This document shows, in pieces, positions 17,680 through 25,534 of a stretch of DNA of 49,597 nucleotides. The stretch's first letter is position 1; each line of letters starts with the position of its first letter. The stretch covers positions 1-49,597 of the forward strand of contig CABPCP010000015.1 in the NCBI GenBank assembly GCA_902406105.1. The letters are read 5' to 3'. The notes under the pieces were generated by a model, which was not told the origin of the DNA, did no database searches, and saw only the letters and a list, made by a program, of their open reading frames with translations. A program made the translations under genes and the position numbers. The stretch is from an uncultured Mordavella sp. (GTDB lineage: Bacteria > Bacillota > Clostridia > Lachnospirales > Lachnospiraceae).

Positions 17680-18966
17680 CTATTTCTCTACTGCGTTCTC
17701 CGCCAGGAAGGTCACCGCCTCCTGGACAGCCATATCTTCTTTCATCTGCTGTTTCTCAGCATCGCCCATAAACTCTTTGAGCTTCTCTACTTCCATCTTG
17801 TAAGCCTCGGCCATCTTAGCCAGTTCTTCGTCCAGCTTTTCATCGCTGATCTCAATATTCTCTGCCTTGGCCACCGCTTCCAGCACAAGACGGGTCTGGA
17901 TCCGCTTCAGAGCCTGCGGTTTCATTTCTTCCAGCATTTTCTCTCTGTCCATGCCGGTAAACTGGAAGTACTGCTCCAGTGTCAGTCCCTGAGCCTGGAT
18001 CCTCTGGGCAAATTCGTCTGCCATCTGGCGAGCCTGGGTGTCTACCATCGCATCCGGAATCTCCATAGAAGCGTTAGCGATCGCCTTCTCTACCGCCTGG
18101 TCCTCTTTCTTTCTTTTTCCGTCAGAAGCCTTCTGCTCTTTGATTTTTGCCTTTACATCGGCTTTGTATTCATCCAATGTATCAAATTCTGAAACTTCTG
18201 CCGCGAATTCATCATCGATCTCCGGAAGTTCTTTCGCCTTGATCTCATGTACGGTACATTTAAACACCGCATCTTTGCCTTTCAGGTTTTCCGCATGGTA
18301 ATCTTCCGGGAAGGTTACTTTTACTTCGATCTCTTTCTCCGGCTCCGCTCCGATGAGCTGCTCCTCAAATCCGGGAATGAACGAACCTGAACCGATGGTC
18401 AGCGGATAGTTCTCGCCTTTTCCGCCCTCAAAAACTTCTCCGTCTACAAATCCTTCAAAATCAAGGATGATCTCGTCCTTATCCTGGACCGGACGGTCTT
18501 CTACCGTCACTGTTCTAGCGTTCTTCTCCGCTTCTTCCTGGATCTTCGCGTCTACTTCCTTCTGCGTCACGCGGGTAGAAACCTTATCTACTTCCAGTCC
18601 TTTATACTCGCCCAGAGTCACTTCTGGTTTTGTAGCCACTTCTGCTGTAAAGATAAACGGCTTGCCCTTTTCGATCTGCTCTACATTGATCTCCGGCTGA
18701 GATACGATCTCCAGCTCACACTGGTCATAAGCTTCAGAATAAGCCTTCGGGATCAGGCTGTTTGCCGCGTCATCATAGAAAATCTCTGGTCCATACATCT
18801 TCTCGATCATCTGGCGCGGTACTTTCCCTTTCCGGAAGCCTGGCATATTGATCTTGTTTTTCTGCTTCATATATGCACTCTGCAGCGCTTTCTCTAAATC
18901 ATCGGCGGGCACTTCGATCGTAAGCTTCGCCATGTTTTTTTCTAATTTTTCCACCTGTAAATTCAT
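17680..18966 (-). CDS. tig: Trigger factor, ribosome-associated chaperone/peptidyl-prolyl isomerase
   Basis: At 428 residues it has the usual length and three domains: an N-terminal ribosome-docking domain with signature GFRKGKVP (43-50), an FKBP-type isomerase domain (about 155-245, with VQDKDEIILDFEGFVDG) and the helical C-terminal arms rich in Glu and Lys. It shields nascent chains at the exit tunnel. It is the first gene of the tig-clpP-clpX cluster, with AGGAGG ahead of the start and a promoter at 19044-19072. Confidence 0.96.
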   Translation of the reverse strand: MNLQVEKLEKNMAKLTIEVPADDLEKALQSAYMKQKNKINMPGFRKGKVPRQMIEKMYGPEIFYDDAANSLIPKAYSEAYDQCELEIVSQPEINVEQIEKGKPFIFTAEVATKPEVTLGEYKGLEVDKVSTRVTQKEVDAKIQEEAEKNARTVTVEDRPVQDKDEIILDFEGFVDGEVFEGGKGENYPLTIGSGSFIPGFEEQLIGAEPEKEIEVKVTFPEDYHAENLKGKDAVFKCTVHEIKAKELPEIDDEFAAEVSEFDTLDEYKADVKAKIKEQKASDGKRKKEDQAVEKAIANASMEIPDAMVDTQARQMADEFAQRIQAQGLTLEQYFQFTGMDREKMLEEMKPQALKRIQTRLVLEAVAKAENIEISDEKLDEELAKMAEAYKMEVEKLKEFMGDAEKQQMKEDMAVQEAVTFLAENAVEK

Positions 18967-19043
18967 TTTCCTTGACTCCTCCTGTTTCTATCCCGTCTCC
19001 CGCAGGCCGAAAAACGGGCATATTCCATTACATTCACTAAAGA

Positions 19044-19072
19044 AGTATAACACAAACCCTAGTAAATATCCA
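19044..19072 (-). promoter_or_regulatory. Candidate promoter for tig-clpP-clpX
   Basis: On the minus strand TGGATA (19072-19067) and TATACT (19049-19044) are 17 bp apart, about 75 bp before the tig ATG. No CIRCE or CtsR-type direct repeat is apparent in the leader. Confidence 0.5.
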
Positions 19073-19083
19073 GCGGAACTTTT

Positions 19084-19632
19084 TTATTCATAAACAATAG
19101 ATTCCGCAATCTCTTCTGTCTTCTCCCGGCCCTCCAAAGTCTGGATCAATTCCAGGGCAAAATCGATCGCCGTTCCTACTCCCCGGCTGGTAATGATCGT
19201 TCCATCCACCGTTACAGGAGCGCGGGTGATCACAGCTCCCGGAATCTCTTTCTCCATAGCCGGATAACAGGTAACCCGTTTCCCTTTCAGAAGTCCCAGA
19301 TCCGCCAGGATCGTGGGCGCCGCGCAGATTGCCGCTACGTATTTGCCTTCGTCCGCGAACTCCTTAACGATTTTCCGAACGCCGCTGTGGGCTTTCAGAT
19401 TTGTCGTCCCCGGCATCCCCCCCGGAAGAACGATCATGTCAAATTCCGCAAAATTCACTTCATCGAACAGGTCTTCCGTCTGCACATTGATCCCGTGAGA
19501 TCCGCGGACCGTGTAATCATCCATGATAGAAACTGTATCCACATAAACCTTAGCTCTTCTGAGCAGGTCTACCACTGTCAAAGCTTCAACTTCTTCAAAA
19601 CCGTCTGCCAACAATACACTCACTCTTTTCAT
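19084..19632 (-). CDS. DJ-1/PfpI family protein
   Basis: The 182-residue protein has the DJ-1 fold signatures: DGFEEVEAL (residues 10-18) with the glutamate that primes the nucleophile, the loop VLPGGMPGT, and the nucleophile elbow AAICAAP with C103. The family includes the YajL/YhbO-type chaperones, glyoxalases and putative deglycases; in Clostridia the gene is usually annotated DJ-1/ThiJ. A protective role against oxidative or carbonyl damage is plausible; the exact activity is not resolved. It is transcribed away from the CYTH gene from a shared divergent promoter, and is followed by the tig promoter. Confidence 0.88.
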   Translation of the reverse strand: MKRVSVLLADGFEEVEALTVVDLLRRAKVYVDTVSIMDDYTVRGSHGINVQTEDLFDEVNFAEFDMIVLPGGMPGTTNLKAHSGVRKIVKEFADEGKYVAAICAAPTILADLGLLKGKRVTCYPAMEKEIPGAVITRAPVTVDGTIITSRGVGTAIDFALELIQTLEGREKTEEIAESIVYE

Positions 19633-19704
19633 TTCCCGCTTCTTCCTTTCTTTTATGATATTAAATTTGAAGCACCTAACCCCTGCTCCAGCACGTATAC
19701 TTAA

Positions 19705-19745
19705 ATATTAACACCGTTTACATTTAGTGTAAATACGTTTATATT
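19705..19745. promoter_or_regulatory. Symmetric divergent promoter with palindromic -35 region
   Basis: The palindrome TTTACA-TTTAG-TGTAAA (19717-19733) supplies a TTTACA -35 box on each strand. Rightward, it is 17 bp from TATATT (19740-19745), reading to the CYTH gene. Leftward, it is 17 bp from TAATAT (19710-19705), reading to the DJ-1 gene. The two promoters are therefore nearly mirror images, and a dimeric regulator on the palindrome would control both. Confidence 0.6.
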
Positions 19746-19766
19746 AATAAAAAAGGAGGATATACT

Positions 19767-20210
19767 ATGGAAATCGAACGCAAATATCTGGTCCGGAAAC
19801 TTCCAGATCATCTTGACTCCTACCCCTGCCGCAGAATCGAACAGGGCTATCTCTGCATCGAACCTGTCGTTCGCATCCGCAGGGATGATGACCGATGCGA
19901 ACTCACCTACAAGTCCAAAGGACTTATGATCCGGGAGGAACATAATCTTCCTCTTACCCAAGAGGCTTACCAGCACATGCTCCCCAAGATCGATGGAAGG
20001 CTGATCCAGAAAAAGAGATATCTGCTCCCCCTTCCCGGCTCATTAACCGCCGAGCTGGATCTGTTTGAGGGAGAGCTTGCTCCCCTCCAGCTGGTGGAGG
20101 TAGAATTTCCTGATGAGGAGACGGCAAACGCTTTTATTCCTCCCGACTGGTTTGGCGAGGATGTAACCTTTTCCTCTAAATACCATAACAGTAATCTAAG
20201 CAGGCGATAA
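19767..20210 (+). CDS. CYTH domain protein
   Basis: The 147-residue protein begins with the CYTH signature MEIERKYLV (ExExK). It continues with IRIRRD-like basic strands (VVRIRRDDDRCELTYKSKG), RLIQKKRYLLP and the acidic ELDLFEG and LVEVEFPDEE motifs that line a triphosphate tunnel and bind metal. CYTH proteins hydrolyse inorganic triphosphate or other triphosphates, or make cAMP; the short single-domain form favours a triphosphatase. AAAGGAGG precedes the ATG. The stop codon lies inside the stem of its terminator. Confidence 0.88.
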   Translation: MEIERKYLVRKLPDHLDSYPCRRIEQGYLCIEPVVRIRRDDDRCELTYKSKGLMIREEHNLPLTQEAYQHMLPKIDGRLIQKKRYLLPLPGSLTAELDLFEGELAPLQLVEVEFPDEETANAFIPPDWFGEDVTFSSKYHNSNLSRR

Positions 20211-20239
20211 GGCAACGTTATGTTGCTTTATCGCCTTTT
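20203..20239 (+). terminator. Terminator after the CYTH gene
   Basis: GGCGATAAGGCAAC (20203-20216) pairs with GTTGCTTTATCGCC (20222-20235) around a 5-nt loop with one wobble pair, followed by TTTTG. The stem begins inside the last codons of the CYTH gene and includes its TAA. Confidence 0.88.
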
Positions 20240-20327
20240 GTAACATTTCGAGGCATATTTACCTATTTATTGGACAAATTGCTATACTATCACTATTACC
20301 AAATAATAATCAGGGAGGATAACGGCG

Positions 20328-20726
20328 ATGTCCAATATACAGCTTGCCAACAACTTGCGCTATCTCAGGAAAAAGCATGGACTGACTCAGAAGGATCTGA
20401 GCAAGATGCTCAACATCTCCCGGCAGGCTTATTCTAACTATGAAACCAGCAAACGGACGCCTGATCTGGATTCTCTCCTTTATCTCTCCCGGTTTTATCA
20501 TCTTTCACTTGACACTTTAGTCCTTCACAATCTGGAGGACTCCCTCCGTCCTCAGGAGCTTTTGGCAGAGAGCCAGATTCCTTATCTTCTCGCAAAAGAC
20601 AAAAAGACCGACGCAGCCATCTATCTTTCCCAGGAAGAACTGGATTTTATCATCCGGTTCCGCTCCCTTTCTCAGGAAAACAGACAGCTGATCGCCGGTT
20701 TCCTTTCTAACGCCAGATCCAATTAG
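20328..20726 (+). CDS. XRE family transcriptional regulator
   Basis: The 132-residue protein has a canonical Cro/C1 helix-turn-helix at residues 5-60 (LRYLRKKHGLTQKDLSKMLNISRQAYSNYE). A C-terminal part of about 70 residues has no domain I recognise and may mediate dimerisation. AGGGAGG lies 10 nt before the ATG and a TATACT -10 box sits at 20283-20288; no convincing -35 accompanies it. The gene converges on lysC, and their stop codons overlap by two bases. Target genes are unknown. Confidence 0.88.
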   Translation: MSNIQLANNLRYLRKKHGLTQKDLSKMLNISRQAYSNYETSKRTPDLDSLLYLSRFYHLSLDTLVLHNLEDSLRPQELLAESQIPYLLAKDKKTDAAIYLSQEELDFIIRFRSLSQENRQLIAGFLSNARSN

Positions 20727-21931
20727 TCATTAACTTCAAATCCATCGTGAACCGCGTTCATAGCTTTGTCGATATCCTTCTCATCTACCAGCACTGTGAT
20801 CCGGATCTCAGAAGTAGAGATCATGTTGATATTGATCCTAGAGTTATACAAAGACTCGAACATCTTCGCCGCGACTCCCGGATTACTCATCATTCCGGCC
20901 CCTACCACAGACAGTTTCGCCACATGTTCATTCCATACGATCTCTTTAATAGTAAGTCTTTCTTTATTCTTTTCCAGAATGGCGATCGCGCCTTCCAGGT
21001 CTTCCTCCGCCACGGTAAAGGAGATATCCTTGGTCCCATCTCTTCCTACCGACTGAAGGATAATATCTACATTGATCCCGTTTTTCGCAAGTACGTCAAA
21101 AATGCGGAACGCCACTCCCGGCTTATCCTCTACCCCGATCACAGAGATCCTTGCTGTATTTTTATCTGCCGCAACTCCTGTTACTAATAATTTTTCCACG
21201 TTCGCTACCTCCTTGACCACAGTTCCTTCCGTCTCATTCAGACTGGAACGCACGACCAATTCTACATTATATTTCTTCGCCATTTCCACAGAACGGTTGT
21301 GGAGCACCTTCGCTCCGAGGCTGGCAAGTTCCAGCATCTCATCATAACTGATAGACTCCAGCTTTCTCGCGGTCTTTACTACCCGCGGATCTGCTGTATA
21401 AATCCCGTCTACATCCGTATAGATCTCACATTTATCCGCGTGGAGGACCGCCGCCAGAGCCACGGCCGTTGTATCGGAGCCGCCCCTCCCAAGAGTGGTG
21501 ATATCATCATATTTATTCACCCCCTGGAACCCTGTGACGATCACGATCTTACGGGAATCCAATTCGTGCTGGATCCTCTCGGTATCCACCCGTTTGAATC
21601 TGGCGTTCCCGTACCGGGATGTGGAATGCATCCGCACCTGGAACGCGTTCAGGGATACCGCCGGCACATCCATGGCCTGCATAGCCATCGCCATCAATGA
21701 TACAGAAACCTGCTCTCCCGTGGTCAAAAGCATATCTAATTCCCGCTTTTTCGCTTTTGGATTCACACTTTCAGCCAGGGCGATCAGTTCATCCGTCGTC
21801 TTTCCCATTGCCGAAAGGACTACCACAACGTCATGTCCCGCTTTATAATCCTCAATGCAGCGCCTGGCCACATTATAAATTCTTTCCTTGTCAGCGACCG
21901 ATGTGCCGCCGAATTTCTTTACGATCAGCAT
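20723..21931 (-). CDS. lysC: Aspartate kinase
   Basis: This 402-residue monofunctional aspartokinase phosphorylates aspartate, the first step to lysine, threonine and methionine. It shows KFGGTSV (residues 5-11), TTLGRGGSDTTA near 147-158, the TDVDGIYTADPRVV loop near 173, and two C-terminal ACT domains (from about 262) with GVEDKPGVAFRIFD and SVVGAGMMSNPGVAAKMF. The paired ACT domains imply feedback by lysine and/or threonine. The gene overlaps the upstream apgM-like gene by 7 bp, so translation is coupled. No L box precedes it within the operon. Confidence 0.96.
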   Translation of the reverse strand: MLIVKKFGGTSVADKERIYNVARRCIEDYKAGHDVVVVLSAMGKTTDELIALAESVNPKAKKRELDMLLTTGEQVSVSLMAMAMQAMDVPAVSLNAFQVRMHSTSRYGNARFKRVDTERIQHELDSRKIVIVTGFQGVNKYDDITTLGRGGSDTTAVALAAVLHADKCEIYTDVDGIYTADPRVVKTARKLESISYDEMLELASLGAKVLHNRSVEMAKKYNVELVVRSSLNETEGTVVKEVANVEKLLVTGVAADKNTARISVIGVEDKPGVAFRIFDVLAKNGINVDIILQSVGRDGTKDISFTVAEEDLEGAIAILEKNKERLTIKEIVWNEHVAKLSVVGAGMMSNPGVAAKMFESLYNSRININMISTSEIRITVLVDEKDIDKAMNAVHDGFEVND

Positions 21932-23136
21932 AGTTCCTCCTGTAGTAAATGATTGATCAGCTGGTATCCGTCCGGCCAGTTTCTGCCAGTCCGAGCCGCT
22001 GTTTTTTCGTTATACGCCTCTTGGCCCTCCATTGGTCTTGTGCTGTCATAGAGCAGATAGGGCACGGCTTCTCCGGTATGGGTGCGCGCTTCGATAGGCG
22101 TAGGATGGTCCGGCAGAAGGAGGAGGCGAAACTCTTCTCTGGCTTCCCGCAGCCCTTCTACCACTGGCTTTAAAACTCTCTGATCCACATACTCAATAGC
22201 CGTGAGCTTATCCTGGACCTGTCCCTGATGGCCCATTTCATCCGGCGCTTCTATATGGATATAGGCAAAATCATACCCCTTCTCGGTCAGCGCTCCAACC
22301 GCGGCCGCGGCTTTTCCTTCATAATTCGTATGGAGTCCGCCGTTAGCCCCTTCTACAAAAGCACAGTCCATTCCAGCTCCCACCGCGATGCCTTTTAAAA
22401 GATCCACCGCGGAGATCATAATCCCTTTCTTCCCCGTCCGTTCCCGGAAGTTCGGAAGGGACGGCTTTTTGCCGGCTCCCCAGAACCAGGCGGAGTTGGC
22501 CGGATGAAATCCCCGCTTCCTTCTCGCTTCATTGATGGGATGATGCTCTAAGATGTCATAGCTTTTCTCCATCATCTCCCGGAAAACAGGGTCACTGGGA
22601 AGGTATTCTTTGATCCCGCGCCCCAGGATATCATGGGGCGGTGTCATTTCAAGAAGTTCTCCTTCTTTCCACACCAGAAGATGCCGGTAGCTGGTTCCTG
22701 TGTAAAACCTAAACCCCTCTTTTCCCAATCCCTCTTCCAATGCCTTCAAAAGCTGAGCGGCTTCTTCTGTCTCTATCTCGTCAGAACTATGGTCGATCAT
22801 CTCCCGGTTCTCGTAGGGACCAGCCTCCTCAGACAAGGTGACCAGATTACATCGGAAGGAAACATCCGCCTCTTCCATCCGCACTCCGATGCTCAAAGCC
22901 TCCAAAGGAGAGCGCCCTGTATAATAGATCCTGGGATCGTACCCCATGACAGACAGATTCGCCGTATCGCTTCCCGGCGCCATTCCTTCCGGAACCATGG
23001 ACGCCATCCCAAGCTCCGCTTTAGGAGCCAGCGCATCCATCACCGGAGTTTCCGCCGCTTCCAGTGTTGTCCGTCCTCCAAGCTGTGCTAAAGGTCTTCC
23101 CGCCATTCCATCACTTAAGACAACTACATATTTCAT
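21925..23136 (-). CDS. ApgM-like phosphoglycerate mutase family protein, probable homoserine kinase analogue
   Basis: The 403-residue protein belongs to the archaeal-type cofactor-independent phosphoglycerate mutase group of the alkaline phosphatase superfamily. Metal and phosphoryl residues are visible: VVLSDGMAG at the N-terminus, the nucleophile segment GSDTANLSVMGYDP near 57, HIEAPDEMGHQG near 290 and LPDHPTPIEARTHTGE near 350. It lies between homoserine dehydrogenase (3 bp gap) and aspartokinase (7 bp overlap). Similar hom-linked copies in other bacteria have been annotated as a predicted functional analogue of homoserine kinase, and no thrB is seen here. Phosphorylation of homoserine is the inferred role; phosphoglycerate mutase activity is the alternative. 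Confidence 0.82.
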   Translation of the reverse strand: MKYVVVLSDGMAGRPLAQLGGRTTLEAAETPVMDALAPKAELGMASMVPEGMAPGSDTANLSVMGYDPRIYYTGRSPLEALSIGVRMEEADVSFRCNLVTLSEEAGPYENREMIDHSSDEIETEEAAQLLKALEEGLGKEGFRFYTGTSYRHLLVWKEGELLEMTPPHDILGRGIKEYLPSDPVFREMMEKSYDILEHHPINEARRKRGFHPANSAWFWGAGKKPSLPNFRERTGKKGIMISAVDLLKGIAVGAGMDCAFVEGANGGLHTNYEGKAAAAVGALTEKGYDFAYIHIEAPDEMGHQGQVQDKLTAIEYVDQRVLKPVVEGLREAREEFRLLLLPDHPTPIEARTHTGEAVPYLLYDSTRPMEGQEAYNEKTAARTGRNWPDGYQLINHLLQEELC

Positions 23137-23139
23137 TCG

Positions 23140-24378
23140 CTATTCTCCCGTTCCTTCCAGATCCTCAATCCGGATCATATGCAGGATCTGATCTTTATAA
23201 CGCTTCGCGCGGGTGTCATAATCCCCTTCCATCATGACATGGGTGGTAAATCCAAATTCTCCTTCCAGACCAGGTACCCGGACGATCTGGATATCCCCAA
23301 AGGAATATTGCAGATCTGAAAGCATTTCATCCGGATCTCCATTCATACGGATAAAGAATCTTCTCTTGGCATCTGCCTTGTCCTCGATCTGGAGCTTTTC
23401 CTGCTTCCACATTGTCATCACATTCCGGTGCAGATTCTTAGCCGCTTCCACCACATCGGATACTACGGCGCTGGCTGTCGGAAGTTTTCCCGCGCCGCTT
23501 CCATAGAACATCGCGTCTCCAAGAACATTTCCATGTACAAAGATCGCGTTGAATACGCCATTCACATTATAGAGGGGATGTTCCGGATAAAGCAGGCACG
23601 GCGCTACGATGGCGTGGAGTCTTCCTCCCTGACGCTTGCTGGAAGCCAGAAGCTTGATGGTCATCCCCATCTCTTTTGCGTACTTCATATCTTCTACCGT
23701 GATCTGGGTGATGCCCTCACAGTATATATCCTCGAAATCCACCTGCTGTCCGGAGATCAAAGAAGAGAGGATGGCGATCTTCCGGCAGGCGTCATATCCT
23801 TCTACGTCCGCCTCCGGGCTTCTCTCAGCGTAGCCGTTTGCCTGAGCTTCTTTCAGGACGGTGTCATAATCCGCCCCTTCGTAGAACATCTTGGTCAGCA
23901 TATAGTTGGTGGTCCCATTTAAGATACCGGTGATCTCTTCGATCTCATCCGCCGTCAGGGAAGAATTCAGCGGGCGGATGATGGGAATCCCGCCTCCCAC
24001 ACTGGCCTCAAACAGGAAGTTGATATTTTTCTCTCTGGCAATGGACAGCAGCTCCGCGCCATGCTTCGCCACCAGCGCTTTATTGGAAGTGGCCACACAT
24101 TTGCCCGCCAAAAGGCAGCGCTTCACAAAGGTATACGCAGGCTCGATCCCTCCCATAACTTCTACCACGATCTGAACCTCGTCATCATTGATGATGGTCT
24201 CAAAATCATGAATGATCTTCTCCTGCACCGGATTCCCCGGAAAATCCTTTAGGTCAAGCACATATTTAATGTTCAGCTCCTCGCCGATTCTCTGGTTGAT
24301 CCGTTTCCCATTGGTATCGATCACTTCCACCACGCCGGAACCAACGGTTCCATAACCCATTACCGCTATGTTTATCAT
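23140..24378 (-). CDS. hom: Homoserine dehydrogenase
   Basis: The 412-residue enzyme reduces aspartate semialdehyde to homoserine. It has the Rossmann start MINIAVMGYGTVGSGVVEV, the conserved ATSNKALVAKHG segment with the active-site lysine, the GILNGTTNYMLTKM signature near 178 and EAQANGYAERSPEADVEGYDA near 203. A C-terminal ACT domain of about 75 residues (from about 330) suggests end-product inhibition. The gene lies 12 bp past prfB and is followed 3 bp later by the apgM-like gene, forming a compact threonine branch with lysC. Confidence 0.96.
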   Translation of the reverse strand: MINIAVMGYGTVGSGVVEVIDTNGKRINQRIGEELNIKYVLDLKDFPGNPVQEKIIHDFETIINDDEVQIVVEVMGGIEPAYTFVKRCLLAGKCVATSNKALVAKHGAELLSIAREKNINFLFEASVGGGIPIIRPLNSSLTADEIEEITGILNGTTNYMLTKMFYEGADYDTVLKEAQANGYAERSPEADVEGYDACRKIAILSSLISGQQVDFEDIYCEGITQITVEDMKYAKEMGMTIKLLASSKRQGGRLHAIVAPCLLYPEHPLYNVNGVFNAIFVHGNVLGDAMFYGSGAGKLPTASAVVSDVVEAAKNLHRNVMTMWKQEKLQIEDKADAKRRFFIRMNGDPDEMLSDLQYSFGDIQIVRVPGLEGEFGFTTHVMMEGDYDTRAKRYKDQILHMIRIEDLEGTGE

Positions 24379-24390
24379 ACTTTCCTCCCT

Positions 24391-25498
24391 TTAACTGTTC
24401 ACTGTTTCCTTCAGATACGCATTGATGAACATGTCAATGCCCCCATCCAGAACGGCGTTTACATTGCCGCTCTCTACATTTGTCCGGTGATCCTTCACCA
24501 ATGTATATGGCTGCATCACATAGGACCGGATCTGATTTCCAAATCCGATCTCTTTTATCTCTCCGCGGATATCAGATACTTTCTCCGCCTGCTCCTGCTC
24601 CTTCATCATTTTCAGCTTTACCTTCAGCATCTGCATTGCTTTTTCCTTATTATGATGCTGAGACCGTTCATTCTGGCACTGTACCACGATCCCTGTTGGG
24701 AGATGGGTGATACGGATCGCCGATGAAGTCTTGTTTACATGCTGGCCGCCCGCGCCGCTGGCCCGGTAGGTATCGATCTTCAGATCGTCGTCCGCGATCT
24801 CGATATCAATATCGTCTTCAATATCAGGAACCACATCGCAGGAAGCGAAAGACGTCTGCCGCTTTCCCGCGGCGTTGAATGGGGAAATCCTCACCAGACG
24901 GTGCACTCCCTTCTCAGACTTCAGATATCCGTAAGCGTTTTCGCCGTCCACCTGAAAGGTTACTCCCTTGATGCCGGCGATATCCCCGTCCAGAAAATCC
25001 AGCACCTGGATCGAGAATCCTTTTCTCTCAGCCCACCGGGTATACATCCGGTATAACATTCCGGCCCAGTCGCAGGACTCAGTCCCGCCCGCTCCCGCAT
25101 GGATCGTTACGATAGCGCTGCAGCCGTCATACTCTCCGGAGAGCAGGGTCTGTGTCCTCAAGTTTTCAAATTGTTCTTCAAACTGCCCGATTTCTTCTTG
25201 GATCTCCTTCGCCATAGAGCCATCGTTTTCCTCATATGCCATTTCGATCAAGACCATGATATCTTCCCGGCTTTGGCCCAGTTCCCTCATTCTCTTTACC
25301 AGTTCCTGAAGGCTTTTTAATTCTTTCATCACCTTCTGGGACTGCTCCGGGTCATCCCAGAATCCCGGCTCTTCTATTTTTCTCTCCAGTTCTTCGATCC
25401 GCTTTTCCTTGCCAGAGACGTCAAAGTGAATCCCTCATTTCGGCAAGAGGTTCTTCGTAAGCGTTCATCAGACTCTTATACTGATCTAACTCGACCAT
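24391..25498 (-). CDS. prfB: Peptide chain release factor 2, with programmed +1 frameshift
   Basis: Translation starts at the ATG at 25498, preceded by GAGGTG. It reads 25 codons (MVELDQYKSLMNAYE...RDSL) to an in-frame TGA at 25423-25421. A +1 shift at CTT-TGA-C continues at GAC (25422) for 343 residues, giving 368 in total, the normal length. RF2 landmarks are the codon-reading SPF tripeptide in VRISPFNAAGK and the peptidyl-hydrolysis motif GGQ in ASGAGGQHVNKTSS. RF2 releases peptides at UGA and UAA, and the shift autoregulates its level. It follows secA by 36 bp. Confidence 0.96.
25421..25435 (-). promoter_or_regulatory. prfB programmed +1 frameshift site
   Basis: On the minus strand the sequence AGGGATTCACTTTGAC contains the slippery CTT followed by TGA-C, with the Shine-Dalgarno-like AGGGAT three nucleotides before CTT, as in the E. 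coli AGGGGG-TAT-CTT-TGA-C element. Low RF2 slows termination at the UGA and favours the shift. Confidence 0.93.
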
Positions 25499-25534
25499 CT
25501 TGTCACCTCATTTCGTTCTATCATTTATTACTTT

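Noticed and set aside
18967..19083. CIRCE or CtsR operator ahead of tig-clpP-clpX
   Set aside because: Neither the CIRCE inverted repeat nor a GGTCAAA-type direct repeat is present.
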